Source of the DNA: Phormidium tanganyikae FI6-MK23
GTDB taxonomy: Bacteria; Cyanobacteriota; Cyanobacteriia; Leptolyngbyales; Leptolyngbyaceae
Assembly: GCA_019359175.1 (NCBI GenBank)
Contig: JAHHHU010000014.1
Span: forward strand, 1-64,000
Reading direction: 5' to 3'
Length of the DNA stretch: 64,000 bases
The notes beneath the pieces are model-generated. The model worked only from the letters and a program-made list of their open reading frames with translations, did not search any database and had not been told where the DNA came from. This document shows, piece by piece, positions 18,933-27,558 of this stretch. Made by a program: the position numbers and the translations under genes. The first letter of the stretch is position 1, and each line of letters opens with the position of its first letter.

Positions 18933-19067
18933 CTATCGTTGAATAAATTGCATGGATGCGATCGCGCCAATGAAGAAGATCGCCGGAACTGCCAAAGTAT
19001 GAACAGCGATCCAGCGAACCGTAAAAATCGGATATGAAATGGGTTCGTTCGGGGTGTTGCTTGTCAT
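18933..19067 (-). CDS. psbF: Cytochrome b559 subunit beta
   Basis: The 44-residue product shows [20 protein letters not shown], with His23 as the axial haem ligand shared with PsbE, and the usual IASMQFIQR end. Cytochrome b559 is essential for photosystem II assembly and protects against photo-damage. It is the second gene of psbEFLJ, starting 29 bases after psbE stops. Confidence 0.97.
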   Translation of the reverse strand: MTSNTPNEPISYPIFTVRWIAVHTLAVPAIFFIGAIASMQFIQR

Positions 19068-19096
19068 TGTTTTTTAACCTCGTTAGACACTAAAAA

Positions 19097-19357
19097 CTAC
19101 TTACCAACCTGCGAGGTAAACTTATCCACCTGCTGTTTCGCTTCAGAACGGTTGCTCACGATCGGCAATTGCTCTTGACGCGCAGTGGGATAGTATTCAT
19201 TCGGGCGAGGCGTTCCGAATACGTCGTAAGCCAAACCAGTGCTGACGAACAACCAACCTGCAATGAACAATGCAGGAATCGTGATGCTGTGAATAATCCA
19301 ATAGCGAATGCTCGTAACAATGTCCCCAAAGGGGCGCTCACCAGTAGTACCTGCCAT
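19097..19357 (-). CDS. psbE: Cytochrome b559 subunit alpha
   Basis: The 86-residue protein begins [20 protein letters not shown] and has the haem-ligand His23 at the start of its single transmembrane helix, then the lumenal [20 protein letters not shown] segment. It forms cytochrome b559 with PsbF. It is the first gene of psbEFLJ, downstream of ycf48 and rubA in the cluster order conserved across cyanobacteria. Confidence 0.97.
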   Translation of the reverse strand: MAGTTGERPFGDIVTSIRYWIIHSITIPALFIAGWLFVSTGLAYDVFGTPRPNEYYPTARQEQLPIVSNRSEAKQQVDKFTSQVGK

Positions 19358-19476
19358 GTGCTTGCTCTCTCCAGAAGTCCACGAACAAAAGCTTTATCTA
19401 TATCATACGGGACGGGAGATACGCCTACAAGTGAATCCTTGAAAATTGATCCCCCGTCCGATTGAGATATCCACAA

Positions 19477-20481
19477 TTACGCAGTTCGCGCTGTTGGTTC
19501 ATACTTCAATAAAGTCCCGCGCTGACCCATGATGAACCCGGTCTTTGAGTCAAGAAAAACAATCTTGTAGAGATTCGCTGGAATGTTTTCGACATCGCGA
19601 TCCTTCTGCCAAGTTTTGCCTCCATCAAAGCTCGCCAAAAGATTGCCACTTCCGCCAACAACCCAGAGTTCTTCCGGAGTGCGATACGCCAGATCCAAAA
19701 GCCCCCAACTCGTTGAAAACTCAGGATTCTGAGCCTCTAACCAATCTTCTGGACTGTTTGAAGCCGTAAACTGAATTTGTCCGCCTCTCGCCAACATCCA
19801 CAAATGACCATCAGGAGAAAATCCCATGTTTTGCAGCTTGCGTGAACTGTTGCGGTTGAACGGTTTCCAGATGTCTTCACCGGGTTGCCAAGTGGAGAAG
19901 AAGTTTCCGGTTGAAGAAACTGCGATGTATTTACCATCGGGAGTGCGATCGATACTCCGCATCACCCCAAACGCCTCAGACACTAGCGCTTTCCAATTCT
20001 TTCCACCGTCAGTTGTGCGATAGATTGCACCCACATCGGTCGTCATCTCAGCTTGGTTATCCCCGATCGCCACAATCTTCTCAGGAGAGCCAGGAAGCTT
20101 AGTACTCAAAGGCAAACGGTTCCAAGATGTACCACCATCATCAGTGTGAAGCAGAATCGAGGGCTGTCCCGCAATCCAACCATCATTGCCTGAGAAGTTT
20201 ACTGAAGTGAGACGGTACTTCTGTTCACCCAAGTCCAAAACTTTCTGCTGCCAAGTCTTACCACCATTTGTGGTTTCAAGCAGTGCCGAATTTGTTCCGA
20301 CCATCCAGCCATGCTGCTTATCAGCAAATCCGACATCGAGTATGTTTTCTTCGATCGGTAGCTCAACCAACTGCCACGGGTTGTTCACAACAGCGGGCAA
20401 AAACCCTTTACAGCCAGTCGCCAGGAAGACAACCGCTAACAAAATCACAAACTGTTTCCAGGCTCTCAAAATCCGATACAT
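19477..20481 (-). CDS. ycf48: Photosystem II assembly factor Ycf48 (HCF136 homologue)
   Basis: A 334-aa lipoprotein: basic N-terminus, hydrophobic core and a lipobox LATGC with Cys24 as the lipidated residue. The mature part is a seven-bladed propeller with repeated TxDGGKTW.. motifs (LETTNGGKTWQQK, HTDDGGTSWNRL, RTTDGGKNWKAL, ASFDGGKTWQKD). Ycf48 binds pre-D1 early in photosystem II assembly on the lumenal side. It lies between rubA and psbEFLJ, the conserved order. Confidence 0.96.
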   Translation of the reverse strand: MYRILRAWKQFVILLAVVFLATGCKGFLPAVVNNPWQLVELPIEENILDVGFADKQHGWMVGTNSALLETTNGGKTWQQKVLDLGEQKYRLTSVNFSGNDGWIAGQPSILLHTDDGGTSWNRLPLSTKLPGSPEKIVAIGDNQAEMTTDVGAIYRTTDGGKNWKALVSEAFGVMRSIDRTPDGKYIAVSSTGNFFSTWQPGEDIWKPFNRNSSRKLQNMGFSPDGHLWMLARGGQIQFTASNSPEDWLEAQNPEFSTSWGLLDLAYRTPEELWVVGGSGNLLASFDGGKTWQKDRDVENIPANLYKIVFLDSKTGFIMGQRGTLLKYEPTARTA

Positions 20482-20522
20482 CGCTCTTGATCTCAGTAAA
20501 TAAAGGGTTCAATTCCGTTGCA

Positions 20523-20900
20523 CTACTGCAAACCGTAAAGACTTAAAAAGAAAATAAATCCTATAATCAGTCCGCCAAAAATCAGAAGGTTCTTTTGCCC
20601 TGGTGTCAAGGTATTCACCCCAAACCCGTAGCTCAAATTCTGCTTAAATCCAGACGGCGCGTTTAGCGGCCCCACATTCTGAAAGCGTTTGGGCGGCGCA
20701 CTGCAAACCGGACATTTCCAGGTCAGCGGCAAATCTTCAAACGCGACTCCAACAGGGATGCCGCTCCGATCGTCGCCTTTGGTTGGCTCGTAGGTATACC
20801 CACAAGCGGCGCACTCATGACGATCAAGATCTTTCGGTTCAAGCGGCTTAATCTCAGTGTCTACGGCAGTTTCTTGAGGATCGACAGCTTCGGTACTCAT
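20523..20900 (-). CDS. rubA: Membrane-anchored rubredoxin RubA
   Basis: The 125-residue protein has a rubredoxin domain with the two Fe-binding pairs CAACGYTYEP and CPVCSAPP and a C-terminal transmembrane helix (LLIFGGLIIGFIFFLSLYG). RubA is needed for photosystem assembly, probably acting with Ycf48, which is the next gene. The acidic N-terminal 25 residues before the domain are normal for the family. Confidence 0.95.
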   Translation of the reverse strand: MSTEAVDPQETAVDTEIKPLEPKDLDRHECAACGYTYEPTKGDDRSGIPVGVAFEDLPLTWKCPVCSAPPKRFQNVGPLNAPSGFKQNLSYGFGVNTLTPGQKNLLIFGGLIIGFIFFLSLYGLQ

Positions 20901-21212
20901 GGCAAAATGTCAGGGAGTGACCCAAACCTTAAAGTGTTCGTTAAATATTATGACATTATGAGATCCCTATCAAACGTCGATTCTTCAAAACCGCATCTCG
21001 AATAAGTTTCCCGATCGACATATACTTTTTTCAGAACTGACCGAAATATCGATAGACTTCAGTTGATAGCTTCGATACGGAAGCGATCGGGTTGGGAATC
21101 TTGATTTGGTAAGTATTTCAGCGCACCATGGTAAATCGCAACACACTATAATAATTGAGTGTGAAGTGCGTAAACCAGTCCATTTTTGTAGAACGAGAGG
21201 CGGCGAATACCT
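20901..21212. other. Intergenic control region between rubA and ndhC
   Basis: These 312 bases separate two divergent operons (rubA-ycf48-psbEFLJ and ndhCKJ) and probably contain both promoters and the 5' leaders. I see no ORF or structured RNA that I would defend. Confidence 0.6.
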
Positions 21213-21575
21213 GTGTATGTCCTAAGCGGCTATGAATATCTTTTAGGCTTCCTGCTAATTTGCAGTTTGGTTCCGGTTCTGGCTCTCCTGGCTTCTAAGC
21301 TAGTTCGCCCTAGCCGTCGAGGACCTGAACGCCGCACCACATACGAATCGGGGATGGAACCGATCGGGGGTGCATGGATTCAGTTCAACATCCGTTACTA
21401 TATGTTCGCCTTGGTCTTCGTGATCTTCGACGTGGAAACGGTGTTTCTGTACCCTTGGGCAGTCGCTTTCAATCGCCTCGGATTGTTGGCGTTTATTGAA
21501 GCCTTGGTCTTTATTGGAATTCTCATTGTCGGTCTGGTCTACGCTTGGCGGAAAGGAGCATTGGAATGGTCATGA
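21213..21575 (+). CDS. ndhC: NDH-1 subunit 3
   Basis: The 120-residue membrane subunit ([18 protein letters not shown] at the start; [20 protein letters not shown] loop; [15 protein letters not shown]) belongs to the cyanobacterial NDH-1 complex, which drives cyclic electron flow, respiration and CO2 uptake. It has three transmembrane helices. The start is GTG at 21213, preceded by GAGAGG. It is the first gene of ndhC-ndhK-ndhJ. Confidence 0.96.
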   Translation: MYVLSGYEYLLGFLLICSLVPVLALLASKLVRPSRRGPERRTTYESGMEPIGGAWIQFNIRYYMFALVFVIFDVETVFLYPWAVAFNRLGLLAFIEALVFIGILIVGLVYAWRKGALEWS

Positions 21576-22294
21576 ATCCAGAAGCGACTGCGCTTGCGAG
21601 CGAGTCGATCATCAATCCTATTGAGCGTCCCAATGTGACGCAAGAATTATCCGAAAACGTCATTTTGACGACGGTAGACGATTTGTACAACTGGGCTAGA
21701 TTATCGAGCTTGTGGCCCCTTTTGTTTGGAACGGCTTGTTGCTTTATCGAATTTGCGGCGTTGATTGGTTCACGGTTTGACTTCGATCGATTTGGACTCG
21801 TTCCTCGATCGACTCCCCGCCAAGCCGATCTTCTGATCACCGCAGGCACGATCACGATGAAGATGGCTCCGGCGTTAGTGCGTCTCTACGAGCAAATGCC
21901 CGAACCGAAATACGTAATCGCGATGGGCGCTTGCACGATCACAGGCGGAATGTTCAGCGTTGACTCCCCAACTGCGGTTCGTGGTGTGGACAAACTGATT
22001 CCGGTCGATATCTATTTGCCGGGATGTCCTCCGCGACCAGAAGCGATCATCGATGCAATCATCAAACTCCGCAAGAAGGTTTCCAACGAATCGATCCAGG
22101 AACGGGGCGAACTGCTGCAAACTCATCGCTACTACAGCACAACTCATACTATGCAGTTTGCTGAACTGATTCACGATGGTAAGTATCTGCAAGCGAATAC
22201 CCGAATTGCACCGCCGCGTGAATTGGCAGAAGCAATGGGTCTAGAAGTTTCAGCGGTTTTGGAAGCGGAGAAGGAGAGCGTCGATCGTGGCTGA
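21566..22294 (+). CDS. ndhK: NDH-1 subunit K, iron-sulfur protein
   Basis: It carries the N2-type 4Fe-4S cluster of NDH-1: the TACCFIEF pair of cysteines, the [11 protein letters not shown] cysteine and [10 protein letters not shown] are all present. The N-terminal ~30 residues are variable. I chose the ATG at 21566 because AAAGGAG lies 7 bases upstream; it overlaps ndhC by 10 bases. The ATG at 21572 (ATGA overlap) is the alternative, and a TTG at 21545 is unlikely. This gives 242 residues. It is translationally coupled within ndhCKJ. Confidence 0.95.
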   Translation: MVMNPEATALASESIINPIERPNVTQELSENVILTTVDDLYNWARLSSLWPLLFGTACCFIEFAALIGSRFDFDRFGLVPRSTPRQADLLITAGTITMKMAPALVRLYEQMPEPKYVIAMGACTITGGMFSVDSPTAVRGVDKLIPVDIYLPGCPPRPEAIIDAIIKLRKKVSNESIQERGELLQTHRYYSTTHTMQFAELIHDGKYLQANTRIAPPRELAEAMGLEVSAVLEAEKESVDRG

Positions 22295-22802
22295 AGAAAA
22301 ACAAGCGACAGAATCCCCGATCGTTGAAGCGGGTAAAACCTCGAAGTGGCTGACTCAAAACGGCTTTGATCACGAGTTCATCGGACTCGATGCCAGTGGT
22401 GTCGAGATCATCAAAGTCGAACCTGAGTTGCTAATTCCCTTCTCTACTGCGCTGTACGCAAATGGCTTTAACTGCCTTCAGTGTCAGGGTGGGTATGATT
22501 TAGGGGCTGGCGATCAGTTGGTGAGTTTCTATCACCTGATCAAAGTGTCTGATAATGCCGATCGACCGGATGAGGTTCGCCTCAAAGTGTTCTTACCGCG
22601 TGAAGATCCGAGAGTGTCTTCGGTGTTCTGGATTTGGAAAGGTGCGGACTGGCAGGAGCGAGAAACGTTTGATATGTACGGGATCGTCTACGAAGGACAC
22701 CCGAACTTGAAGCGATTGCTGATGCCGGAAGACTGGGTAGGGTATCCGCTCCGAAAGGATTACATCTCCCACGATTTCTACGAACTGCAAGACGCTTACT
22801 AA
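22287..22802 (+). CDS. ndhJ: NDH-1 subunit J
   Basis: The 171-residue soluble subunit sits in the peripheral arm next to NdhK. It shows the family segments [43 protein letters not shown] and [16 protein letters not shown]. The start is GTG at 22287 behind GGAGAAGGAGAG, overlapping ndhK by 8 bases. It is the last gene of the operon, followed by a hairpin. Confidence 0.96.
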   Translation: MAEEKQATESPIVEAGKTSKWLTQNGFDHEFIGLDASGVEIIKVEPELLIPFSTALYANGFNCLQCQGGYDLGAGDQLVSFYHLIKVSDNADRPDEVRLKVFLPREDPRVSSVFWIWKGADWQERETFDMYGIVYEGHPNLKRLLMPEDWVGYPLRKDYISHDFYELQDAY

Positions 22803-22824
22803 AGTGAAAGTCTTGTTAATTTTG

Positions 22825-22854
22825 AAAGCTCTCTTGGAATCCCAGGAGAGCTTT
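22825..22854 (+). terminator. Probable terminator of ndhCKJ
   Basis: A 13-bp stem with one wobble (AAAGCTCTCTTGG/CCAGGAGAGCTTT) lies 22 bases after ndhJ. The following T run is short and broken (CTTTGTGCTT), so its strength is uncertain. Confidence 0.65.
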
Positions 22855-22875
22855 GTGCTTGTAAATATGTCGCAC

Positions 22876-24021
22876 TTAAGCGCTCATTCTTCCAGCGGCT
22901 TCAAGGCCTTCAACAATAAACTTTTTACTGCCCTTCTCCCAGTAAGGAACTTGAATCAACGTAACGCCGTGTCTTTGACATAAATCTTTCTTCAATTTAT
23001 CCGTTTGCTGAATCTCCTCAAGCGTTCTGCTTTGTTGGTGAATTGGAACTTCCATGTAATGATACTCGCCTTGATATTCAAAAGCGATTTTCAGGTCTTG
23101 GTTATATCCATCTAATTCCAAGGATGTTCCCTTGTTAGATTTCAACCAGTTTGGATGCGACTTGGGAAACTTAGCGTTGAAGAGTTCTTCAAAAATACGA
23201 CGAGTTTCAGCCTCAGATTTCCAAACACCTTCATTAGAAATTGGCGCGATCAAGAACTGAGTAATGTAATATTCAAGGTGATTTACGTACCAATCATGAA
23301 ACAGCGAGCAGTAGTCATGTTGAATCGGCAGTTTTGGATCAGAGCCTAAGCGAGTAAGAACATCAAACAGCGGAAACGCGGCAGCGGCTGAGACGGTTAG
23401 CCAAGCATAGTCTGCGGATGTAGCTTCTAGTGGATTGATTGGGTTAAGAAAAGTCCATGCTCTATCAGCATAAAATGCTTCCTCGATAGAATCGCCAGTC
23501 ACAAAGAAATCTACTGAGAAATCATTGCAATAATCAATTAAAAGGTCAAAAAGAGCCGATTCTTCCGCTTTACTTACAAAAAGATTTCTAACATCCTGGG
23601 TATATCGATAAAAGACGTAGGGCATTAGCATTGCACCAACCAAAATGCCATCATTAAAGTCACCCAGGTATGCACCAAAGATACCAAAATGCTGTTTTGC
23701 GAAGCCGCCTCTTGCTTTTGGTGCTGCATTGCCACTTCCGCGTAGAACAACACAAGAAGCGTTAGGGACGTTCTTAGAAGAGTTGTATGGTCTGTCTGAG
23801 CGCCGTTTATCTCCTGTGTACCCACCAGAATTTTGAGAAGAGGTTGGCAAAGAAGAGGTTTTATATCTTCGATGAACCTCAACACCGTAGACCTGCCGAA
23901 TTAACTCGCTGATTTTGAATTGAATTGCAGCAAGTTTCGGGTGAAAAACTTCCCCTAAAGTATCGTTGCGCTCCCATCCCAGAGGCATCTCGAAAACCTT
24001 TAAATCATCTGCGCTAAACAT
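22876..24021 (-). CDS. Orphan nuclease-like protein (Vsr-like C-terminal domain)
   Basis: The 381-residue protein has an unrecognised N-terminal part (about 1-270, with a Ser/Gly-rich stretch near 55-110) and a C-terminal segment with GTSLELDGYN, IAFEYQGEYHY, QTDKLKKDLCQRHG and LIQVPYW. This D...E-x-Q-G..H...K pattern is that of Vsr-like/PD-(D/E)XK nucleases, including those of homing and mobile-element proteins. No methyltransferase is adjacent, so it is not an obvious restriction enzyme. It stands alone downstream of ndhJ. Function uncertain; DNA cleavage is inferred from the motif. Confidence 0.65.
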   Translation of the reverse strand: MFSADDLKVFEMPLGWERNDTLGEVFHPKLAAIQFKISELIRQVYGVEVHRRYKTSSLPTSSQNSGGYTGDKRRSDRPYNSSKNVPNASCVVLRGSGNAAPKARGGFAKQHFGIFGAYLGDFNDGILVGAMLMPYVFYRYTQDVRNLFVSKAEESALFDLLIDYCNDFSVDFFVTGDSIEEAFYADRAWTFLNPINPLEATSADYAWLTVSAAAAFPLFDVLTRLGSDPKLPIQHDYCSLFHDWYVNHLEYYITQFLIAPISNEGVWKSEAETRRIFEELFNAKFPKSHPNWLKSNKGTSLELDGYNQDLKIAFEYQGEYHYMEVPIHQQSRTLEEIQQTDKLKKDLCQRHGVTLIQVPYWEKGSKKFIVEGLEAAGRMSA

Positions 24022-24198
24022 TTCTCAGAGCCTTCCTTTAGTTCTGAAAATAGTGTTCCGCAGAGGAACCAAGAGTACCATACGAACCGCTCTATCAGCT
24101 CTCCATAAATAATCTGCTAAGACAGCACCCAGTTTTCTCGGCTATTGATTGATAAGCGATAATTAGAGTTGCCGCCGCTAAAGAAGTGAATTTTTATA

Positions 24199-24264
24199 AT
24201 GACTGAGCGACTTGAGAAGGCGATCGCGAAATTAAAAGCCTTGCCAACAGACGAGCAGGAATAG
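24199..24264 (+). pseudogene. Truncated antitoxin-like ORF remnant
   Basis: A 21-codon frame (MTERLEKAIAKLKALPTDEQ...) matches the start of a very common class of small cyanobacterial antitoxin-like proteins, then hits a TAG where the family continues. The following bases hold further stops in all frames. It is probably a decayed antitoxin next to Uma2. The partial match is from memory of the family, hence moderate confidence. Confidence 0.45.
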
Positions 24265-24284
24265 ATCACGACTCGATCAATTTA

Positions 24285-24899
24285 ATGAAGCTCTTTCCTA
24301 ATCACGATCTCTACACACTCCAACGCAAATTAACCGTTAGCAACCAAGGTCATATGCCACTCACTCTCAAAGACCTAGAAGTCTATCAAGCGCTCAACCC
24401 TGACAACCAGATCGAGTTAGTCAATGGAGAAATCATCATCATGAGTCCATCGGGCTATGAGTCAGAAGAAGTCGCCAGTCGGATGCTCGGAAAGCTGTTT
24501 CCTCACGTTGAGCAAAATCGACTCGGACGGGTGACAGGTTCATCTGCGGGCTTCATTCTGCCGAACTCTGACACCCGCGCTCCTGATGTCTCATTTGTTT
24601 TGGCAGAGCGAATGCGTCGAACTTCTCGCAAGTTTGCAGAACTCACTCCTGACTTAATGGTAGAAGTCAAATCACCAAACGATAGCCTAACCAAACTACG
24701 AGAGAAAATTGACTCATTTCTCAGTCAGGGAACCCAGATCGGAATTCTCATCAATCCAGAAGAACGATGGATCGAAATCAAGCGCTCTGCCGATGAAGCT
24801 TTCTCCACCAGACTTGTAGATGGAGACACGCTCAAAATCCCCGATTTGTTTCCCGGATGGGAAGTGCCTGTGACAGAGTTGTGGTCACCAGAATTTTAA
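24285..24899 (+). CDS. Uma2-family (DUF820) endonuclease-like protein
   Basis: The 204-residue product has the Uma2 pattern: MPLTLKDLEVYQAL, IELVNGEIIIMSP, the metal-binding RAPDVSFV and the LMVEVKSPNDSL (E-x-K) motif of the PD-(D/E)XK fold, and a PGWEVPVTELW end. These proteins are hugely amplified in cyanobacteria; their biological role is not settled. The ATG at 24285 gives a 23-residue extension over the usual start (ATG at 24354), so the start is uncertain. It lies among decayed small genes. Confidence 0.85.
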   Translation: MKLFPNHDLYTLQRKLTVSNQGHMPLTLKDLEVYQALNPDNQIELVNGEIIIMSPSGYESEEVASRMLGKLFPHVEQNRLGRVTGSSAGFILPNSDTRAPDVSFVLAERMRRTSRKFAELTPDLMVEVKSPNDSLTKLREKIDSFLSQGTQIGILINPEERWIEIKRSADEAFSTRLVDGDTLKIPDLFPGWEVPVTELWSPEF

Positions 24900-24904
24900 C
24901 TTGA

Positions 24905-25128
24905 CTATTTCTCACTGAACCTCGTCAATCGAGAAAGTGGTTGATAGTGAAGCTGTAGCACCTGATTTGAACTCAAAGTTTCAAGTGCATAAGTTTTTCC
25001 TTGAGAATCAACGAATTCAACTTCAAAGGTATCAGAATCATAAACCTCAACAATTGCCCAACTTGTCCTTTGTAGAGGTTTTGTTCCGGTAAATCTTTTG
25101 TTAGTGCGACAGCATCTAAAAGTTTCAT
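24905..25128 (-). pseudogene. DUF4926 family gene broken by a -1 frameshift
   Basis: On the minus strand the frame begins MKLLDAVALTKDLPEQNLYKGQVG. It then loses one base near 25055, and the protein continues in the next frame as IVEVYDSDTFEVEFVDSQG...YALETLSSNQ to a TAG at 24905-24907. Together the halves form a full DUF4926 protein (about 74 aa). As read, translation stops early at LKL. The family commonly pairs with DUF6883-like partners or toxin modules, but no partner is left here. A sequencing error is possible. Confidence 0.75.
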
Positions 25129-25139
25129 GATTGCGATCG

Positions 25140-25961
25140 TTATTTTACGTAGCCCGTCTCTTTCAGGAATTTCCGTAGACTGCCGAAGAACTCTTCTCGA
25201 TCGCTTTCTTGATAAACCTTTCTCAACTGATTCCAGCCATCTTCTTGCTGACCGAGCAGATATTTATCCGCCAAATACGCCGCCAAAGCTCCCTTCGCCT
25301 CTCCATCTCCAGCCTTCAGTCTCTGATAAAACCGCCACAGTTGATAAGCATCGCTGTAAACTTCTTTCGGATACTGCCTCGTCACATCCACCATTTTCCC
25401 ATCTTCAAATCGGAGAACTTGGATCGGAAAGGCAGAAGCAGCATAGCTTGTAAATGCGTAGGCGAAGCGATCGTCAGCACTGTAAAACTCAGTTTTGCCA
25501 TCACGATCGAGATCTCGCAGTTGATAGCCCAAATTTCCCCAATTTGCACGCGATTCGACATACTGTTTTTGATCGCGATCGTACTGATAAATCAATGAAT
25601 ATCGGCAGCAATGCGCTCCACCTGTGAACATATCCGCGATCACTTCTGAATCTTGATCACCGTTGAGATCGCGAACGAGAAAACCGCGATCGTTCTTATC
25701 ATCTCCGAGAAATTCAACCATTGGGCGATCGAACTCATTGACCGTCGGGGCTTGATCAAACGCAGATTGTCCGGCTCTTTGAATCTTCAACCACACATTT
25801 CTCGTTTGTGGAATTCCATCTGTTGCAACTTTCTCATACGACAATTCAGCTTTCACAGTTCCTTGCTGTGCCGTCTTTGTCACTTGCTCGGCTCGAACTG
25901 GCAGCGCCACAACCCCCAACACTCCTAAACTCACCAAAGAGATCGCCCGAATGCCAAACAT
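25140..25961 (-). CDS. Exported protein with calcium-binding-like DxDxDG loops
   Basis: The 273-residue product has a signal peptide (cleavage after VRA, residue 24), then a beta-rich region with two acidic loops, DLNGDQDSEVI and DLDRDGKTEFY, typical of FG-GAP/VCBS or EF-hand-like calcium sites, and the intervening GGAHCCRYSLIYQY. The last 80 residues are helical. It is likely periplasmic or outer-surface. Similar cyanobacterial proteins are annotated only as hypothetical. Confidence 0.75.
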   Translation of the reverse strand: MFGIRAISLVSLGVLGVVALPVRAEQVTKTAQQGTVKAELSYEKVATDGIPQTRNVWLKIQRAGQSAFDQAPTVNEFDRPMVEFLGDDKNDRGFLVRDLNGDQDSEVIADMFTGGAHCCRYSLIYQYDRDQKQYVESRANWGNLGYQLRDLDRDGKTEFYSADDRFAYAFTSYAASAFPIQVLRFEDGKMVDVTRQYPKEVYSDAYQLWRFYQRLKAGDGEAKGALAAYLADKYLLGQQEDGWNQLRKVYQESDREEFFGSLRKFLKETGYVK

Positions 25962-25993
25962 AGCTGTTATCCATCACTGGATTTAACTACGCA

Positions 25994-26698
25994 TCAGGAG
26001 TTCGGAATTACGAAATTCTGTTGGTTCCGTTTCGGGCGAAATTTCCAGTAGTTGGATAGCGCAAGATGTACGGGTTTCAACAGTGCATACAGCACCGTGA
26101 GAATGATGAATGTGAGCGCGATCGTCATTAATGGATCTTTGCCGAGCAGCGCATCGAACACACTTCCCGCAACATCATTCCAGTGTGTTAGGAGGTTCCA
26201 GCTGTTGAAGCGCAGAAATCGACCGAGATAAATCCCGATCGCGCTCAGCCCATGAAACGTCAGTTCAGACGCAAAAATATATCGTAACCCTCGCTGCTTC
26301 AGGTAATACCGCACATTCAGCAACGACATTACATAAGCTTCAAATCCAGCAAAGAGAAACAGAAAAAACAGTGGAACATAAACGAGCGCTACCGTCCAAG
26401 CGGATGCCCCCTCCCGAACCCATCTCACAAAATGAATGATATCCGTGAGAATGTAAGGCGCATTTGGCAGAAAGGCAACGAAGACCGCAACACCGAACCA
26501 CCAGAGCGGAGAACGATGACGATGTTCAATGCTTGGTAAAGTCAATGTCGAATTGCCAAACTGCAAGCGGCGAAACAGAAACACGCTCAGCACCAGAGGA
26601 ACGATCGCGAGAAACAAATTCCAGCCCATCCAATCGGCATTGTGATACACGGTACGAAGCCCCTCGGCAATCAGAGATCTGAGCGAAAGATCCACCAT
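25994..26698 (-). CDS. DUF1361 membrane protein
   Basis: The 234-residue product has about six transmembrane helices and the DUF1361 hallmarks: NLFLAIVPLVLSVFLF, FLPNAPYILTDIIHF, and FRFNSWNLL, with many aromatic residues at helix ends. Its function is unknown. It is followed on the same strand by the exported DxDxDG-loop protein (33 bases), so the two may be co-transcribed. Confidence 0.88.
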   Translation of the reverse strand: MVDLSLRSLIAEGLRTVYHNADWMGWNLFLAIVPLVLSVFLFRRLQFGNSTLTLPSIEHRHRSPLWWFGVAVFVAFLPNAPYILTDIIHFVRWVREGASAWTVALVYVPLFFLFLFAGFEAYVMSLLNVRYYLKQRGLRYIFASELTFHGLSAIGIYLGRFLRFNSWNLLTHWNDVAGSVFDALLGKDPLMTIALTFIILTVLYALLKPVHLALSNYWKFRPKRNQQNFVIPNS

Positions 26699-26780
26699 TT
26701 GAGTTTACTCCTCGATCGATTTATGAGTACTTTCCTGCAAATCTACTCGTTCCGTTTGTCATCTGTATGACAATGCCGTC

Positions 26781-26813
26781 AAAAAAATAGCCCCGGAAAG
26801 TAATTTCTGGGGC
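26781..26813 (-). terminator. Terminator of petG
   Basis: On the minus strand a 10-bp stem with one wobble (GCCCCagAAA/TTTCcGGGGC) is followed by a run of seven T residues. It starts 24 bases after the petG stop. Confidence 0.88.
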
Positions 26814-26836
26814 AGATCGCAAGCTGACTTGCAAAA

Positions 26837-26950
26837 TTAAAGGTTCAGTTGATTTCCGCGGCGGTATTGGGTGTAAGCGGCAACAAACAGACCTGCTAAG
26901 GTAACGGGCACAAGTCCCAAGACGATGCCGAGCAAAATTGGCTCAACCAT
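26837..26950 (-). CDS. petG: Cytochrome b6f complex subunit 5
   Basis: The 37-residue single-helix protein begins [20 protein letters not shown] and ends in the basic [11 protein letters not shown] segment typical of PetG, needed for assembly and stability of the b6f complex. AAGGAGA lies just upstream of the ATG. It is transcribed alone with its own terminator and is divergent from the cytochrome c gene. Confidence 0.95.
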   Translation of the reverse strand: MVEPILLGIVLGLVPVTLAGLFVAAYTQYRRGNQLNL

Positions 26951-27183
26951 ATTTGAATCTCCTTGGTTTGTAAGATTTTGAAACTTAAATCATGAAGGTA
27001 TCGTTATCTTATATCTTAGCCGTTCTTGTCCGCTCAAACCAGAACAAGGCTGATGAGCCAATGAATTCCGAGATTTTTTTGGCAAGATTACAGATTTTGC
27101 TTCGGCAGGAGTTCCCGAAATTTGTTAAAGTTTGTTTAGTATATGAACGAACAAATTTTATAGTCCTTTCATAGAATCCTCTT

Positions 27184-27558
27184 TTGAACCAGCAGCTTGT
27201 CAAATCTGAAGGGTCGCCCCAGAAAATTCTCACGATCGCGCTTGTAGTCTGTTTGTCGATCGTGCTGTCAATTTTGGGTGTGAATCAGTTTCATCGCGCT
27301 GATCCCTATGTGCAAGAGGTCCTGTCGCTTCCAGGGAACTCAGTGCAGGGTCATGCAATTTTTCAGATTAACTGTGCAGGTTGTCATGGAATCATGGCAG
27401 ATGGAAAAGTGGGACCCAGTTTGAAGAATGTGTCTAATCGGAAATCGCGCGTTCGGCTGATCGAGCAGGTGATCAGCGGACAAACACCCCCGATGCCCAA
27501 ATTCCAACCGAGTCCCCAAGAAATGTCAGACTTGTTGGAATATCTAGAGAGTTTGTAG
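27184..27558 (+). CDS. c-type cytochrome, CytM-like
   Basis: A membrane-anchored, single-haem cytochrome of 124 residues: one N-terminal transmembrane segment (about 15-33), haem site NCAGCHG (Cys64, Cys67, His68), KVGPSLKNVSNRKS, and PPMPKF with the likely Met ligand, then PQEMSDLLEYLESL. The retained anchor and INC.CHG...RVGP layout resemble cytochrome cM, which modulates photosynthesis against respiration, more than soluble c6. The start is uncertain: TTG at 27184 has no good ribosome site. Confidence 0.82.
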   Translation: MNQQLVKSEGSPQKILTIALVVCLSIVLSILGVNQFHRADPYVQEVLSLPGNSVQGHAIFQINCAGCHGIMADGKVGPSLKNVSNRKSRVRLIEQVISGQTPPMPKFQPSPQEMSDLLEYLESL

